NCBI GenBank assembly: GCA_037039925.1
Contig: JAXRKP010000523.1
Span: forward strand, 37,501 to 101,500
Length of the DNA stretch: 64,000 nt
Direction: 5' to 3'
From: Doris montereyensis
Lineage: Eukaryota; Mollusca; Gastropoda; Nudibranchia; Dorididae
Shown here in pieces: positions 35,307 through 62,984 of the stretch. The notes beneath the pieces are model-generated. The model ran no database searches and was not told the DNA's origin. It worked only from the letters and a program-made list of their open reading frames with translations. Positions within the stretch are counted from its first letter, which is position 1; every line of letters begins with the position of its first letter. The position numbers and the translations under genes were made by a program.

Positions 35307-52017
<16,711 letters not shown>

Positions 52018-52076
52018 TATATGTCAAGATTTCCACTCTCATTCTCTCCATGGTTGGGAAAAGAAATTTTTTAAAT

Positions 52077-52100
52077 AATAAAATATATCATACGAATAAA
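52077..52100 (+). terminator. PRMT7: PRMT7 poly(A) signals
   Basis: Two AATAAA hexamers (52077-52082 and 52095-52100), 60-80 nt after the stop codon. Confidence 0.7.
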
Positions 52101-52233
52101 AACTGATTATTTGGTTTCATCAATGTCTTGGTTGTTTTATTTCTATTTATTTTATAAGGTGCCTGCTGTTCATATTTTTTTCATTGAGAACGAGAATGCT
52201 GTAGGAATTTATATGAATATAAAAGAAAGTATG

Positions 52234-52525
52234 TGGCCTCGGTGGCCGAGCGGTAAGGCTGCCGGACTGGGGATCATGAGGTCTCGTGTTCAAATCCCAG
52301 CAAAACCAGGTCCGACGTTCGTTCCTTGGGAAAGACACGTAACACGCATTTTCCCCACTCTACCCAGGTGCAAGTGGGTACAAGCACTAGCTTGGGAGTA
52401 AAAACCTGCGTCGGACTAGCGTCCTGGCCATGAGGTGATTATCATCACATGTTCTTCATGCTATAGAAACCGGGATAAGCTCCGGCTCTATGGGCCTTAA
52501 GGGCCTTGAAGGAACTTTTACTTTT
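52234..52525 (+). mobile_element. SINE-A, best-preserved copy
   Basis: tRNA-like head GGTGGCCGAGCGGTAAGGCT (box A) and GTGTTCAAATCCC (box B), body CCAGGTCCGACGTTCG...GGGTACAAGCACTAGC, tail GAAACCGGGATAAGCTCCGG and GGGCCTTGAAGGAACTTTTA. Too long and lacking a proper acceptor stem to be a tRNA gene. Confidence 0.9.
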
Positions 52526-52784
52526 AAAAGAAAGGATTCAAAATCGAAACTAGGTACCGGTATTGTTTATTTTGTCATTTGCTGAAAGCGCCCTTCTGTT
52601 TAGCAACAAGATGTTTTCCCTCCCTTCAAATGGAACTTTCTTATGAATAAATAATGAATTTTCCTTAGTGTGTGCTATTTTCGTGATAATACTTTTAATA
52701 TCCCTATTGAAAAAAATAAATCTTATTGACTTTAATTTGGTTATGCCACCTTTAAACTGGGTCATTTGATTATGCCACCTTTAA

Positions 52785-53046
52785 GGGGACTCGGTAGTTC
52801 AGAGGCAAGGTGTCGGCCTCTCAACTAAAAGGTAGTGGGTTCGAGGTCCGCCAATGGTTAACCAATTTTCAGATTTTTGACACCTAGTCCCATCAGAGAC
52901 GGAGGATAAGAAGTAGGTCCTGTGTGCAGATCACAACACTGCACGTTAAAGATCCCTAGGGCAGTCCAGGCAAAATTTAAAATCCTTCCAAAAACCCTGT
53001 GATCACCTTAGTTCTAGATGTGGGTAAATCAAGTCAAATAAAAAAT
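52785..53046 (+). mobile_element. SINE-B, second full-length copy
   Basis: GGGGACTCGGTAGTTCAGAG, box B-like GGGTTCGAGGTCC, CACGTTAAAGATCCCTAGGG, and tail GTGATCACC...GTGGGTAAATCAAGTC. Confidence 0.88.
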
Positions 53047-53094
53047 ATGCCAACTTAAAACTGACTGATTCGATTCCTGTGCTAAAAGAGTCGA

Positions 53095-53373
53095 GTAAAG
53101 TTCCTTCAAGACCTTATGGCCCATAGAACCAAAACTTATCCTGGTTTCTATAGCATGATGTGAAACAGGTTATAATAATCACCTCCTGGACAGGACGCTA
53201 GTCGTGACACAGATATTTACTCCCAGACAGACTATTGCTTGTGCTCATCTGCACCTGGGTCGAGTGGGTTATTGCATATCATTATTAAGTGTCTTTCTCA
53301 AGGAACACAACATCAGAACTGGTTTTGCTAGGACTCGAACCCGGGACCTCATGATCCCGAGTCCGGCAGTTTA
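53095..53373 (-). mobile_element. SINE-A, reverse copy
   Basis: + strand begins AGTTCCTTCAAGACCTTATG and ends with CGAACCCGGGACCTCATGAT: reverse complement of SINE-A tail and head. Three SINEs thus lie head to tail in 1.1 kb. Confidence 0.88.
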
Positions 53374-53374
53374 A

Positions 53375-54000
53375 TTTGTATGACTTCTCTTACTCTCTCT
53401 CTGTGTCTGTTTGGTTACCAAAGATAGAAAAGCAATAGCTGCAGCATAGATGCTGCCTGTCTCTTTGTTTGTCTGACTTTCTCTTTCTCTCCTCTGTTTG
53501 TCTGTCTTTTGATTACCAAAGATAGAAAATCAATAGTTGTAGCATGGATGGTGTCTGTCTCTTTGTTTGTCTGACTTCTCTGTCTGTTTGGTTACCAAAA
53601 AAGAAAAGCAATCTCATAGATGCTGTGTGTCTGTTTGGACCTCTCTTTCTCTTCATCAGTCTCTACCAAAGATAGAAAATCAATAGCTGTAGCATAGATG
53701 GTGTCTGTCTCTTTATGTGACTGTCTCTTTTGTCAAATATTTGAAACTGTCACTAACATAACAAATGAACTGGATACAATTCTGATAATAATATGATAAA
53801 TCATAAATATGAAATTTAATCAATAGCATCTTGTTTATTTGACATCAACTTTGAAAGACAGCAAAGATCTTGATTTCCTGATCTTTTTGAGGAAGAGAAT
53901 TCTGGTTTCTCTTCGTCAGGCTGGTAGCCAAAGATAGAAAAGCATCTTTGTCTCATAGATGGTGTCTGGGAGGTTAAGTGACTGGTGCCTGTCAAATATT
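53375..54000. repeat. ~100 bp degenerate tandem repeat
   Basis: Repeats of GGTTACCAAAGATAGAAAAG + CAATAGCTG..GCATAGATG + GTGTCTGTCTCTTTGTTTGT, three fairly clear copies to 53720 and shortened pieces at 53880-54000. Confidence 0.8.
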
Positions 54001-54099
54001 TGAAACATCATAAGATAACAAATAAAGACAATTGATAATAATTTATGATAAAGTCAAAGTGGATCAAACAAGACATCAAAAAGACTAGAATAATCTTGA

Positions 54100-54602
54100 T
54101 TTCCTGAGACAGGAAAAATTCAGAATAATCACTTGAGACAAAAAACCAGCATCTTTATCTCATTGTAAGTCAGGGAAAAACCAGAATAATGCCAAATAAG
54201 ACAAAAAAATAAAGACAAATAAACACAAAGTCAAAGAATCAAACAAGACAAAAAACTAGAATAATCACGTGAGACAAAAAAACCAGAATAATCACTTGAG
54301 ACAAAAAACCAGAAAATCACTTGAGACAAAAAAACTAGAATAATCACTTGAGACAAAAAAACAATAATCACTGGAGACAAAAAAACTAGAATAATCACTT
54401 TGAGACAAAAAACCAGAATAATCACTTGAGACAAAAACAGAATAATCACTTCAGACGAAAGACTAGAATAATCACTTGAGACCAAAGACTAGAATAATCG
54501 CTTGAGACAAAAAACTAGAATAATCGCTTGAGACCAAAAACTAGAACAATCTCTTGAGATCAAATACTAGAATAATCGCCTGAGACAAAAGACTAGAATA
54601 AT
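54100..54602. repeat. 26 bp minisatellite
   Basis: Unit CTTGAGACAAAAAACTAGAA + TAATCA, about 15 copies; irregular from 54100 to 54240, regular later. Confidence 0.93.
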
Positions 54603-55140
54603 TGATAATAGAATAGTTAACAAGAAAGTGAAGAAATTTGTTAAATTTGTTAAGGTGAAGAAAACAAATTATTTATAACCTTCCCTCCCCTCCCCAAAAT
54701 AAGATAAAAATAAGAAAAAAAAGGATTGTAAAACCTCTTCCCCCTCCCCCCCCCCTTCCCCACAAAAAAAAAAGAATTTGGGAGCTGTAGTGAAACCTTG
54801 TTCTGCTCCTACACCAACCTGGTGTCAGTGTGTCACGGTGGGTAGCTAATTATGCAAGGGAAAAAATAACTATCTTGAGGAGTTGTGTCCCTTATGCATG
54901 TCTACAATGGTATACCAGCATTTATTCCTGGTTCGGCCAATCATTGTTTTCTGTAAATCTTATAATATGAAAGCAAATAAAATAAAGGCATTACAAAAGC
55001 TCTCTTATCGAACAAGAAAACTGACCTCAAAGCAAATGGTTGATGATCCTCTGTAATATTGTCGACTAAGTTGTGAAAATGTTGAAAAAGAGACAGGCTG
55101 CAAATCTGACTCCTGAGGACAAAACAAAAGGATCGATTGA
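54603..55140. other. Spacer without recognisable gene
   Basis: AT-rich, with C/A-rich low-complexity stretches at 54660-54780. Short frames only. Nothing identifiable. Confidence 0.5.
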
Positions 55141-55149
55141 GAGCATTTG

Positions 55150-55970
55150 AAATATTGGTATTGCCAGAGGCTTATCAACTCCTTTGTTAAATATTGAAAG
55201 TACAGCCAGTTTTTATCAACTTCTTTATTGAATATTGAAAGTACAGCCAGAGGTTTATCAACTCCTTTGTTGAATATTGAAAATACAGCCAGAAGTTTAT
55301 CAACTCCTTTGTTGAATATTGAAAGTACAGCCAGTTTTTATCAACTCCTTTGTTGAATATTGAAAGTACAGCCAGAAGTTTATCAACTCCTTTGTTGAAT
55401 ATTGAAAGTACAGCCAGAAGTTTATCAACTCCTTTGTTGAATATTGAAAGTACAGCCAGAAGTTTATCAACTCCTTTGTTGAATATTGAAAGTACAGCCA
55501 GAAGTTTATCAACTCCTTTGTTGAATATTGAAAGTACAGCCAGAAGTTTATCAACTTCTTTGTTGAATATTGAAAGTACAGCCAGAAGTTTATCAACTCC
55601 TTTGTTGAATATTGAAAGTACAGCCAGAAGTTTATCAACTCCTTTGTTAAATATTGAAAGTACAGCCAGAAGTTTTTATCAACTCCTTTGTTGAATATTG
55701 AAAGTACAGCCAGAAGTTTATCAACTCCTTTGTTGAATATTGAAAGTACAGCTAGAAGTTTATCAACTCCTTTGTTGAATATTGAAAGTACAGCCAGAGG
55801 TTTATCAACTCCTTTGTTGAATATTGAAAGTACAGCCAGAGGTTTATCAACTCCTTTGTTAAATATTGAAAGTACAGCCAGAGGTTTATCAACTCCTTTG
55901 TTAAATATTGAAAGTACAGCCAGAGGTTTATCAACTCCTTTATTGAATATTGAAAGTACAGCCATGCAGT
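55150..55970. repeat. 42 bp minisatellite, ~19 copies
   Basis: Unit AGAAGTTTATCAACTCCTTT + GTTGAATATTGAAAGTACAG + CC. Because 42 is divisible by three, long frames persist on both strands; they are not evidence of a gene. Diverged partial units continue to about 56215. Confidence 0.97.
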
Positions 55971-56654
55971 TTATCAACGGTTCTTTCAATTCAATATTGA
56001 AATGCTATAAAGAAAAATTCTATCAACCTGTATTGAGACACGCTGATGCCAAGTTTATGAAGATGATTTGTTGAAAATCAAAGTACAGCACATTTATCAA
56101 AGCCTTTGTTGAGTATTGAAAGTAAGTCAGAGCGTTCCCAGTCACACTAACTACCCCTGTTGGAATGCATGCATGGCTCCTTTTGTTGAATATTGAAAGT
56201 ACAGCAGAGGTTTGACAACTCCATTTGGGTTGAGCCAATGAATATTGATGCACTACCTACACCCCTTCCTTTTCCTTTCCAATCTACATGTACTGGTTCA
56301 TTCACAGATCTAGACCAGTGATGGGAACTAGGTAGCTATTTTATGGGCTATGTGAGTTTGTTTTGTTTTGATAATTTGAAGATGAAAAAAAAAAGTTTCC
56401 CTTTGAATGATGCCAGTGAATTAACTGAATCTTGTTGGGAGTTGGGTTGCTCATTAAGTCACTCCTTGTGTCCCAGTCAAATGTTTTTATTGAAGGAAAA
56501 CAATTAGGGATTTTCATTGACATCGCTCCATGACCCAAGGTCTTGTTGAATCTAAGCTTGATAAAGTGAAGGTCTACTGTACATCAGACATGCTGTTGAT
56601 CTGAAATAAGGAAAATTTAAATGCACTTGTGCATTTTTAATGTCAGAACCTGAT

Positions 56655-57595
56655 AAATAATAGCTATTTTATGAAGATACCCTGAGTCTTGTTTGTTTTG
56701 ATAATTAAAAAAAGTTTTCCTTTGAATTTCACACGAAATTATACTGAATCTTGTTGGGATTTTCATGGGAATTTCACACTAAGATACTCTGAGTCTCACT
56801 TGATTTTCATGGGAATTTCACACTAAGATACTTGAGCATCACTTGATTTTCAAGTGAATTTCACACTAAGATGCTGTTGATCTGAAATAAGGAAAATTTA
56901 AATCACTTTGCTTTTTAATGTCAGACCTGATTTCACACTAAGATACTCTGAGTCTCACTTGATTTTCATGGGAATTTCACACTAAGATACTCTGAGTCAT
57001 CACTTGATTTTCATGGGAATTTCACACTAAGATACTCTGAGTCTCTGAGCATCACTTGATTTTCATGTGAATTTCACACTAAGATACTCTGAGCATCACT
57101 TGGTTTTCATGGGAATTTCACACTAAGATACCCTGAGTCTCACTTGATTTTCATGGGAATTTCACACTAAGATACTCTGAGTCTCACTTGATTTTCATGT
57201 GAATTTCACACTAAGATACTCTGAGCCTCACTTGATTTTCATGTGAATTTCACACTAAGATACTCTGAGTCTCACTTGATTTTCATGGGAATTTCACACT
57301 AAGATACTCTGAGTCTCACTTGGTTTTCATGGGAATTTCACACTAAGATACTCTGAGATACTCTGAGCCTCACTTGGTTTTCATGATACCCTGAGAATTT
57401 CACACTAAGATCACTCTGAGCCTCACTTGGTTTTTATGGGAATTTCACACTAAGATACTCTGAGCCTCACTTGGTTTTTATGGGAACTAAGATTCTGAGC
57501 TTCACATGGGAATTTAAGATACTCTGAGCCTCACTTGGTTTTCATGGGAATTTCACACTAAGATACTCTGAGCATCACTTGGTTTTCAGTTCATT
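56655..57595. repeat. 44 bp minisatellite, ~18 copies
   Basis: Unit CTCTGAGTCTCACTTGATTT + TCATGGGAATTTCACACTAA + GATA, with deletions in several units and scrambled fragments at both ends (56290-56950). Confidence 0.95.
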
Positions 57596-58735
57596 TGATA
57601 ATGACCGGTGGATTTTGGCCCCTACATTTTCAAACGAAGTGCAGTTAGCGTTATATTATGTAATCTATTATGGCCAGAGGGTTGCCTGTTTGTTTGAAAA
57701 CATCTATGTCACATGGCAATAGTTTGGTGTACTTAGTTTGGTATTTGAGTGTAGTATATATATTTTAAAGACCGAAATATTTTTTTCACGATTGCGGCTA
57801 AATGAGATCTAGTCTGGCTGCACATACGGCACTTCATTTGATAACAGCAGTATAGATAAGTATACGTTTTCTGAAACCTTATGAGTCAGGGAACATTTTT
57901 CCACCGGTGACAAGACGGTAAGGATGAATTATGATGACCTTGACCTTGACCTTTTACTGTCGAACTGTGAAGCAGCTTTCATTTTTTCCATTTCAAACGG
58001 CCAGAAAAATCTTTAGGCCCTCTTTAGAAACTTATTTTTTTGTATCAAATTCTGCAGGCAATGAGCTTTCAGAAAATGTATAGTTATAAGGGTTTACGGC
58101 ATCAATTGACATTCTTATACCTATTTATAATGCATGCATAGTGTGTCCAGAAAAATAAAGGTGTTATTTTTCACTATCAAAAGAGTGGAAACATGCATGA
58201 AGTTTGGTTACAGAAACAAAAATAAAGCAAAACATATGTATATGTATGAACTGATTTTCAAGTCATTCTTGTGTTTTTCACTAGAAAAACTGATGTGAGA
58301 TGAATACTAGACCTAAAAAGTTGTCTATCAGGCTCAACATCTACTTGCCTCTATGTAGTGTCATCACTGTTCCTAAATTTCACCTCATCTGCATCATTTG
58401 AGTTACTACTGACGTGATAAATTCCATCAAAATCATCGTCACCATCAGTCTAATCGTTAGTAAAGATGTCAAACAGATGTTTTCTAGTCCCAAATGGCCT
58501 AGACATAGCACCGCTTGATGGTCCTTCACCTGGACCTGACATAGTAAAGTCAACAAAAGGCGAAATTTTAAGCTGAGAAATCTCAGTCTTGAAATTTCCT
58601 TTCGATTCGCCTGAAAATAGCCTAAATTTAGTGTGATAGCAGTTCAAGCAGTTGCAGTATGCATTATCAATTATATCTTCCGGTTAGAGCTCGGGTATGC
58701 TTTGCATTTACACTTTTAGTGGACTTCAAAGAGAC
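57596..58735. other. Spacer with one short unexplained frame
   Basis: Mostly AT-rich. A - strand frame at 58450-58647 (65 codons, PFGTRKHLFDIFTND end, then acidic residues beyond the stop) looks like a fragment of a transposase N-terminus but cannot be assigned. Confidence 0.4.
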
Positions 58736-58739
58736 GCGA

Positions 58740-59125
58740 TCTATAACACCCGATGATCGGCCGTGGGTGCCAAAGATGAGTTCATAACACCCGATGATCG
58801 GCCGTGGGCGCCAGATGAGTTCATAACACCCGATGATCAGCCGTGGGTGCCAGATGAGTTCATAACACCCGATGATCAGCCGTGGGTGCCAGAGATGAGT
58901 TCATAACACCCGATGATCAGCCGTGGGTGCCAGATGAGTTCATAACACCCGATGATCAGCCGTGGGTGCCAGATGAGTTCATAACACCCCGATGATCAGC
59001 CGTGGGTGCCAGATGAGTTCATAACACCCGATGATCGGCCGTGGGTGCCAGAGATGAGTTCATAACACCTGATGATCAGCCGTGGGTGCCAGATGAGTTC
59101 ATAACACCCGATGATCAGCCGTTAT
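58740..59125. repeat. 39 bp minisatellite, ~10 copies
   Basis: Unit GAGTTCATAACACCCGATGA + TCAGCCGTGGGTGCCAGAT (41 bp when GAGAT is present), very homogeneous. Confidence 0.97.
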
Positions 59126-59164
59126 GGTTCTAGGGTTAATCAGGCTATCAGACACATATGGTCA

Positions 59165-59935
59165 CATCTTAAAACTTTGATTGTTACTTGCTTTCATTTT
59201 ATCCTAGTACAGTAAGGCTGTGGAACGGACTGCCAACAAAAATTGAACTCAGCAGTAGCAATGAAGAATCTAAAAACAGAATTAACCCAAGAAGAGCGCC
59301 GGCCCTTTATTTAGGGCGTGTTACGGTTGGCCTGGGAAGCGCGCAGGCCCTATATTTAGGGCCAGACATCTAGGCTTCTTGAATGGAAATTTCCACTTTC
59401 CTTAAATGCTTTATGACGTAGTTTGATCTTTGAGCTCACAGTTAAACAACAGACAATGAAATTACAATTTATGTTAAGCTCGTGGCTTTCCCGCCAACCT
59501 TGCTATCATTCGTCAAAGTGACGCTTTCACATTCAAGACATTTTGTGCAAGCCTAAGTTGATCACACGGACATCACTGCTATTGTTTAGTCCTTAGTTTT
59601 AAGTTTCTCTTGTTGCATTAACATCTCAATATGAATTCCTTATTCTTTCATCTTATAGAAAATACCTGGTCATTTATCATCTGTAAACATAAAATCATTG
59701 CTCAAACTAAGTCTATATCCTAGCTTCATCTTTTGCACACTCGTTTTGTCATGCAAATGGATGGGGCAACCCCTCATTGTAAGAAGATCACTTCCGGTAA
59801 CGTCGTGAACTCTACTTGGGTTAAACACATCAATAAGATGAACATTTGTGGTGAAATATAAAGAACATGCACGCTGACAGTAAAACTGAAGAAATGAATT
59901 GGTCAGTTATCATTATGAAGAAGAAAAGACCTCAC
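59165..59935 (+). mobile_element. LINE 3' end interrupted by a MITE
   Basis: 59170-59281 reads LSFYPSTVRLWNGLPTKIEL, the same LINE ending seen at 1-720; 59825-59935 carries the continuation ACACATCAATAAG...CATGCACGCTGACAGTAAAA...AATTGGTCAG...ATTATGAAGAAGAA, as at 33240-33425. The two halves flank the element at 59286-59820. Confidence 0.82.
59286..59820. mobile_element. piggyBac-type MITE (535 bp, TTAA target duplication)
   Basis: Flanked by TTAA on both sides (59282-59285 and 59821-59824). Left terminus CCCAAGAAGAG; right terminus, read inward, CCCAAGTAGAG: 10 of 11 match. Subterminal copies of GGCCCTNTATTTAGGGC at 59301-59317 and 59346-59362. No transposase frame. It interrupts a LINE tail whose two halves are recognisable. 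Confidence 0.88.
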
Positions 59936-60067
59936 CAACAATTTCTATTTCTGAGTTATCCAGACTAAAAAGAAAACATGCGGTTGAGTGAGCTAGGTTA
60001 AAGATTCTTTATGGGTTCATTAGGCAATTCGGACACTGCTCTAGTACACTGTGATTGCCCAGCTTAC

Positions 60068-60176
60068 CTTGCTTTTGGTGAATCAAGGTCAGACCTGGTA
60101 ACCCCCTGACATTTCCCATTCACTGTGGTATCGTGGCTGTTGCATCCCAAGTCATCCGTCACATTCCATGCAATGG
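60068..60176 (-). CDS. ADAT1: ADAT1 exon (AIAWNV...NGKCQGV...SPKAR)
   Basis: Two bases complete Ala, then [20 protein letters not shown] and [15 protein letters not shown], 109 nt, exit phase 2. Corresponds to 'AAISWSAV...DVTANGFPQGTTKKTIGSLQARSQ'. Acceptor TCTATCCCCAG, donor CAAG|GTAAGC. Confidence 0.92.
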
Positions 60177-62817
60177 CTGGGGATAGAAGGAAATGGATGC
60201 TGATATTTCTGAAAAATAACGTTGCTATGAGAAATATATGACAGTCAATGGATCGTTGAAATAAATTCTTTCTTTCTTTCTTTATCAGTTACCATTCTAC
60301 CTAAGTTCCAGTGTACCCGAGAAATTAATTTTGTATTCAAAATTTAATTCTTTTCCAGCCAGTCCTTTACACTCAAATCTTGCTACACCGCCTGCCACTA
60401 AACCACTATTTTCGCTTACCACCCGTTTCCCCCTTTGTGCGGATCTGACACTATAGCAAATAAAGTCAATAGACTGCAGGCAGGCATGGGTGTTCTCGGC
60501 ACAGCGATCAAAAGGTTTTCAAAAGGCTTGAAAAGAACGTATGTGCATTCTGTTTTTGCCTAAACATAGGAGTCATATCATTATAACCAAAACTTCATAC
60601 CTGCAGGGGATGGAACGACTTTTTCATTGTCTTCGCCACTTTTACGGCAATGCAATTTCACTTTTTCCTCCACACAGCTGCGGCTGAATTCAAAATCACA
60701 ATCCACTGATTGGAGCAATCTTGGATGGTTTATGTGATAGGGATAAAGCAAATGGGAGCACACAGAGTAAACTCTAGAAACAATGGCTCTCTTCAGCGCA
60801 GCCTCATCATAGGGACATCTGCATGAAAAAAATAATGGACACGTCACAAGAGATAAGACATGAGTTTCTCTTTATTTTTTTCCCGTGACAAGTGACAAAA
60901 GATAAATGACAATAACATCTTGATTTACACAATCTGACAAACAGCCAGTACTGCCCAAAGGAAATCCCTTTGTTGGATGAAGACCACTTTGGTTTTGCCA
61001 TGAATTGTGTTGACCATACTTATAGCACAGTGTTGACCATACTTATAGCACAGTGTTGATCATACTTATAGCACAGTGTTGATCATACTTATAGCACAGT
61101 GTTGCACTTATAGCACAGTGTTGATCATACTTATAGCACACTTATAGTACAGTGTTGACCACACTTATAGTACTGTGTTGACCATACTTATAGTACTGTG
61201 TTGATCATATACTTATAGTACTGTGTTGACCATACTTATAGTACTGTGTTGATCATACTTATAGTACTGTGTTGACCATACTTATAGTACTGTGTTGATC
61301 ATACTTATAGCACAGTGTTGACCATACTTATAGTACTGTGTTGATCATACTTATAGTACTGTGTTGACCATACTTATAGTACAGTGTTGACCTTATAGTA
61401 CTGTGTTATAGTACTGTGTTGATCATACTTATAGTACTGTGTTGACCATACTTATAGCACAGTGTTGACCATACTTATAGCACAGTGTTGACCATACTTA
61501 TAGCACAGTGTTGTGCACAGTGTTGATCATACTTATAGCACAGTGTTGACCACACTTATAGTACTGTGTTGATCATACTTATAGTACTGTGTTGACCATA
61601 CTTATAGTACTGTGTTGACCATACTTATAGTACTGTGTTGACCATACTTATAGTACTGTGTTGACCACACTTATAGTACTGTGTTGACCATACTTATAGT
61701 ACTGTGTTGACCACACTTATAGTACTGTGTTGACCACACTTATAGTACTGTGTTGACCACACTTATAGTACTGTGTTGACCACACTTATAGTACTGTGTT
61801 GACCATTCTTATAGCACTGTGTTGACCATACTTATAGCACAGTGTAGACCACTTTATAGTACAGTGTTGATCATACTTATAGCACAGTGTTGACCATACT
61901 TATAGTACTGTGTTGACCACACTTATAGTACTGTGTTGACCATACTTATAGTACTGTGTTGACCACACTTATAGTACTGTGTTGACCACACTTATAGTAC
62001 AGTGTTGACCACACTTATATGTGTTGACCACACTTATAGTGTTGACCACACTTATAGTACTGTGTTGACCACACTTATAGTACTGTGTTGACCACACTTA
62101 TATTACTGTGTTGACCACACTTATAGTACTGTGTTGACCACACTTATACTTATAGTACTGTGTTGACCACACTTATAGTACTGTGTTGACCACACTTATA
62201 GTACTGTGTTGACCACACTTATAGTGTTGACCACACTAGTACTGTGTTGAGTACTGTGTTGACCACACTTATAGTACTGTTGACCACACTTATAGTACTG
62301 TGTTGACCACACTTATAGTACTGTGTTGACCACACTTATAGTACTGTGTTGACCACACTTATAGTACTGTGTTGTGAGGAATTAGGTTTTACATGTATGT
62401 CTTAGCAATTAAAGCGTTGAATCCATCATTAACATTTCGACTTACTTTCCAATGATGACACCGTTAAAATAAATTGATGGGCCAGGAAGAGAGAGAGGAG
62501 AGCGCCTTGACATCCTAGGACATTCCACCGTGCCATCTTGTCACTACAAGACATACTGTCAGTTCTCTCCCTCTTCCTGGCTTGGTCCTCAATGCCCCAG
62601 TGACGTGAAAGCCTGAAGCATCAGCCAGAGGATCTTGGTCACCACCAGGCACACACTTAGCTCCTGTTCTAAAGATGTCGGCATCTTCCATGGTGGTTCG
62701 TGTAAAACAAAATCACAAGTAACTTCCTTTTGCGATGCATCATACAAGTAAAGATACACAGTGAGGCAAAGGGCACGTTGAAAGTGATTGATAAGGACAT
62801 GGAATAATATTGAAGCT
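60068..62817 (-). CDS. ADAT1: tRNA-specific adenosine deaminase 1 (partial gene, three exons)
   Basis: ADAT1 deaminates adenosine 37 of tRNA-Ala to inosine and has the ADAR-type deaminase domain. On the - strand, exons 62817-62446, 60818-60601 and 60176-60068 join in compatible phases. They give, in order, ASI.IP (just after the PCGD zinc motif, which lies upstream outside this exon), [42 protein letters not shown] (third zinc ligand, Cys), [50 protein letters not shown] and TVNGKCQGV...SPKAR. N-terminal exons (HAE motif) are beyond the window end and the last ~100 residues were not found downstream. The first exon needs at least three small indels to be read through. Confidence 0.9.
60265..60285 (+). 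repeat. LINE/SINE-type (TTTC)n tail
   Basis: AAATAAATTCTTTCTTTCTT tail in an ADAT1 intron, resembling the 3' end of a retroelement. Confidence 0.5.
60601..60818 (-). CDS. ADAT1: ADAT1 exon ([11 protein letters not shown]...)
   Basis: Intact 218-nt exon: one base completes Lys, then [60 protein letters not shown] and [12 protein letters not shown]. It matches the ADAT1 stretch 'KCPYSQEAMQRALIGR...LKILQSDLLFEQSRS...RLVPCGAAISW'. Acceptor TTTTTCATGCAG, donor GCAG|GTATGA, exit phase 1. Confidence 0.93.
61010..62375. repeat. 23 bp minisatellite, ~58 copies
   Basis: Unit GTTGACCACACTTATAGTAC + TGT. Variants: CATACT/CACACT and GTACTGT/GCACAGT, sorted so the GCACAGT type dominates the first part and GTACTGT + CACACT the last. 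Several truncated units. Fills the ADAT1 intron between 60818 and 62446. Confidence 0.97.
62446..62817 (-). CDS. ADAT1: ADAT1 exon with zinc-ligand motif SCSDK, several frameshifts
   Basis: Acceptor TTTGTTCCTACAG ends at 62818; donor GGAAA|GTAAGT, exit phase 2. Different frames of this single stretch read [20 protein letters not shown] and [19 protein letters not shown] (62684 downward), then after one missing [21 protein letters not shown], then after another shift [12 protein letters not shown]. The matches are to consecutive parts of ADAT1. The start is less certain: ASI.IP matches after a 2-nt insertion; the longest open frame here (to TGA at 62589) is a frame artefact. Confidence 0.85.
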
Positions 62818-62984
62818 CTGTAGGAACAAAGACGAGACAAATTCAGAGGACTAGACAGAAAAATGTATTTGGGGCATCAATAGACCTCCTCCATTGCGTC
62901 ACCAAGAAAAGAGAGCGCACAATCAATCAAGCTAACTACGTTTCACAATTCCTACGGGGATTGAATATAATTTCATAGTCCTTA

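Noticed and set aside
52234..52310. Possible tRNA gene (box A and box B present)
   Set aside because: No pairing acceptor stem, and the sequence continues into a SINE body repeated at four other sites.
55300..56074. Long frames on both strands (229, 114 and 128 codons) with 14-residue repeats
   Set aside because: They follow from a 42 bp minisatellite whose unit length is divisible by three; both strands stay open, and there is no non-repetitive domain.
62589..62840. 83-codon - strand frame as a terminal exon of an unknown gene
   Set aside because: The frame is created by indels; the other frames of the same stretch match consecutive parts of ADAT1 and end in a phase-correct donor at 62446.
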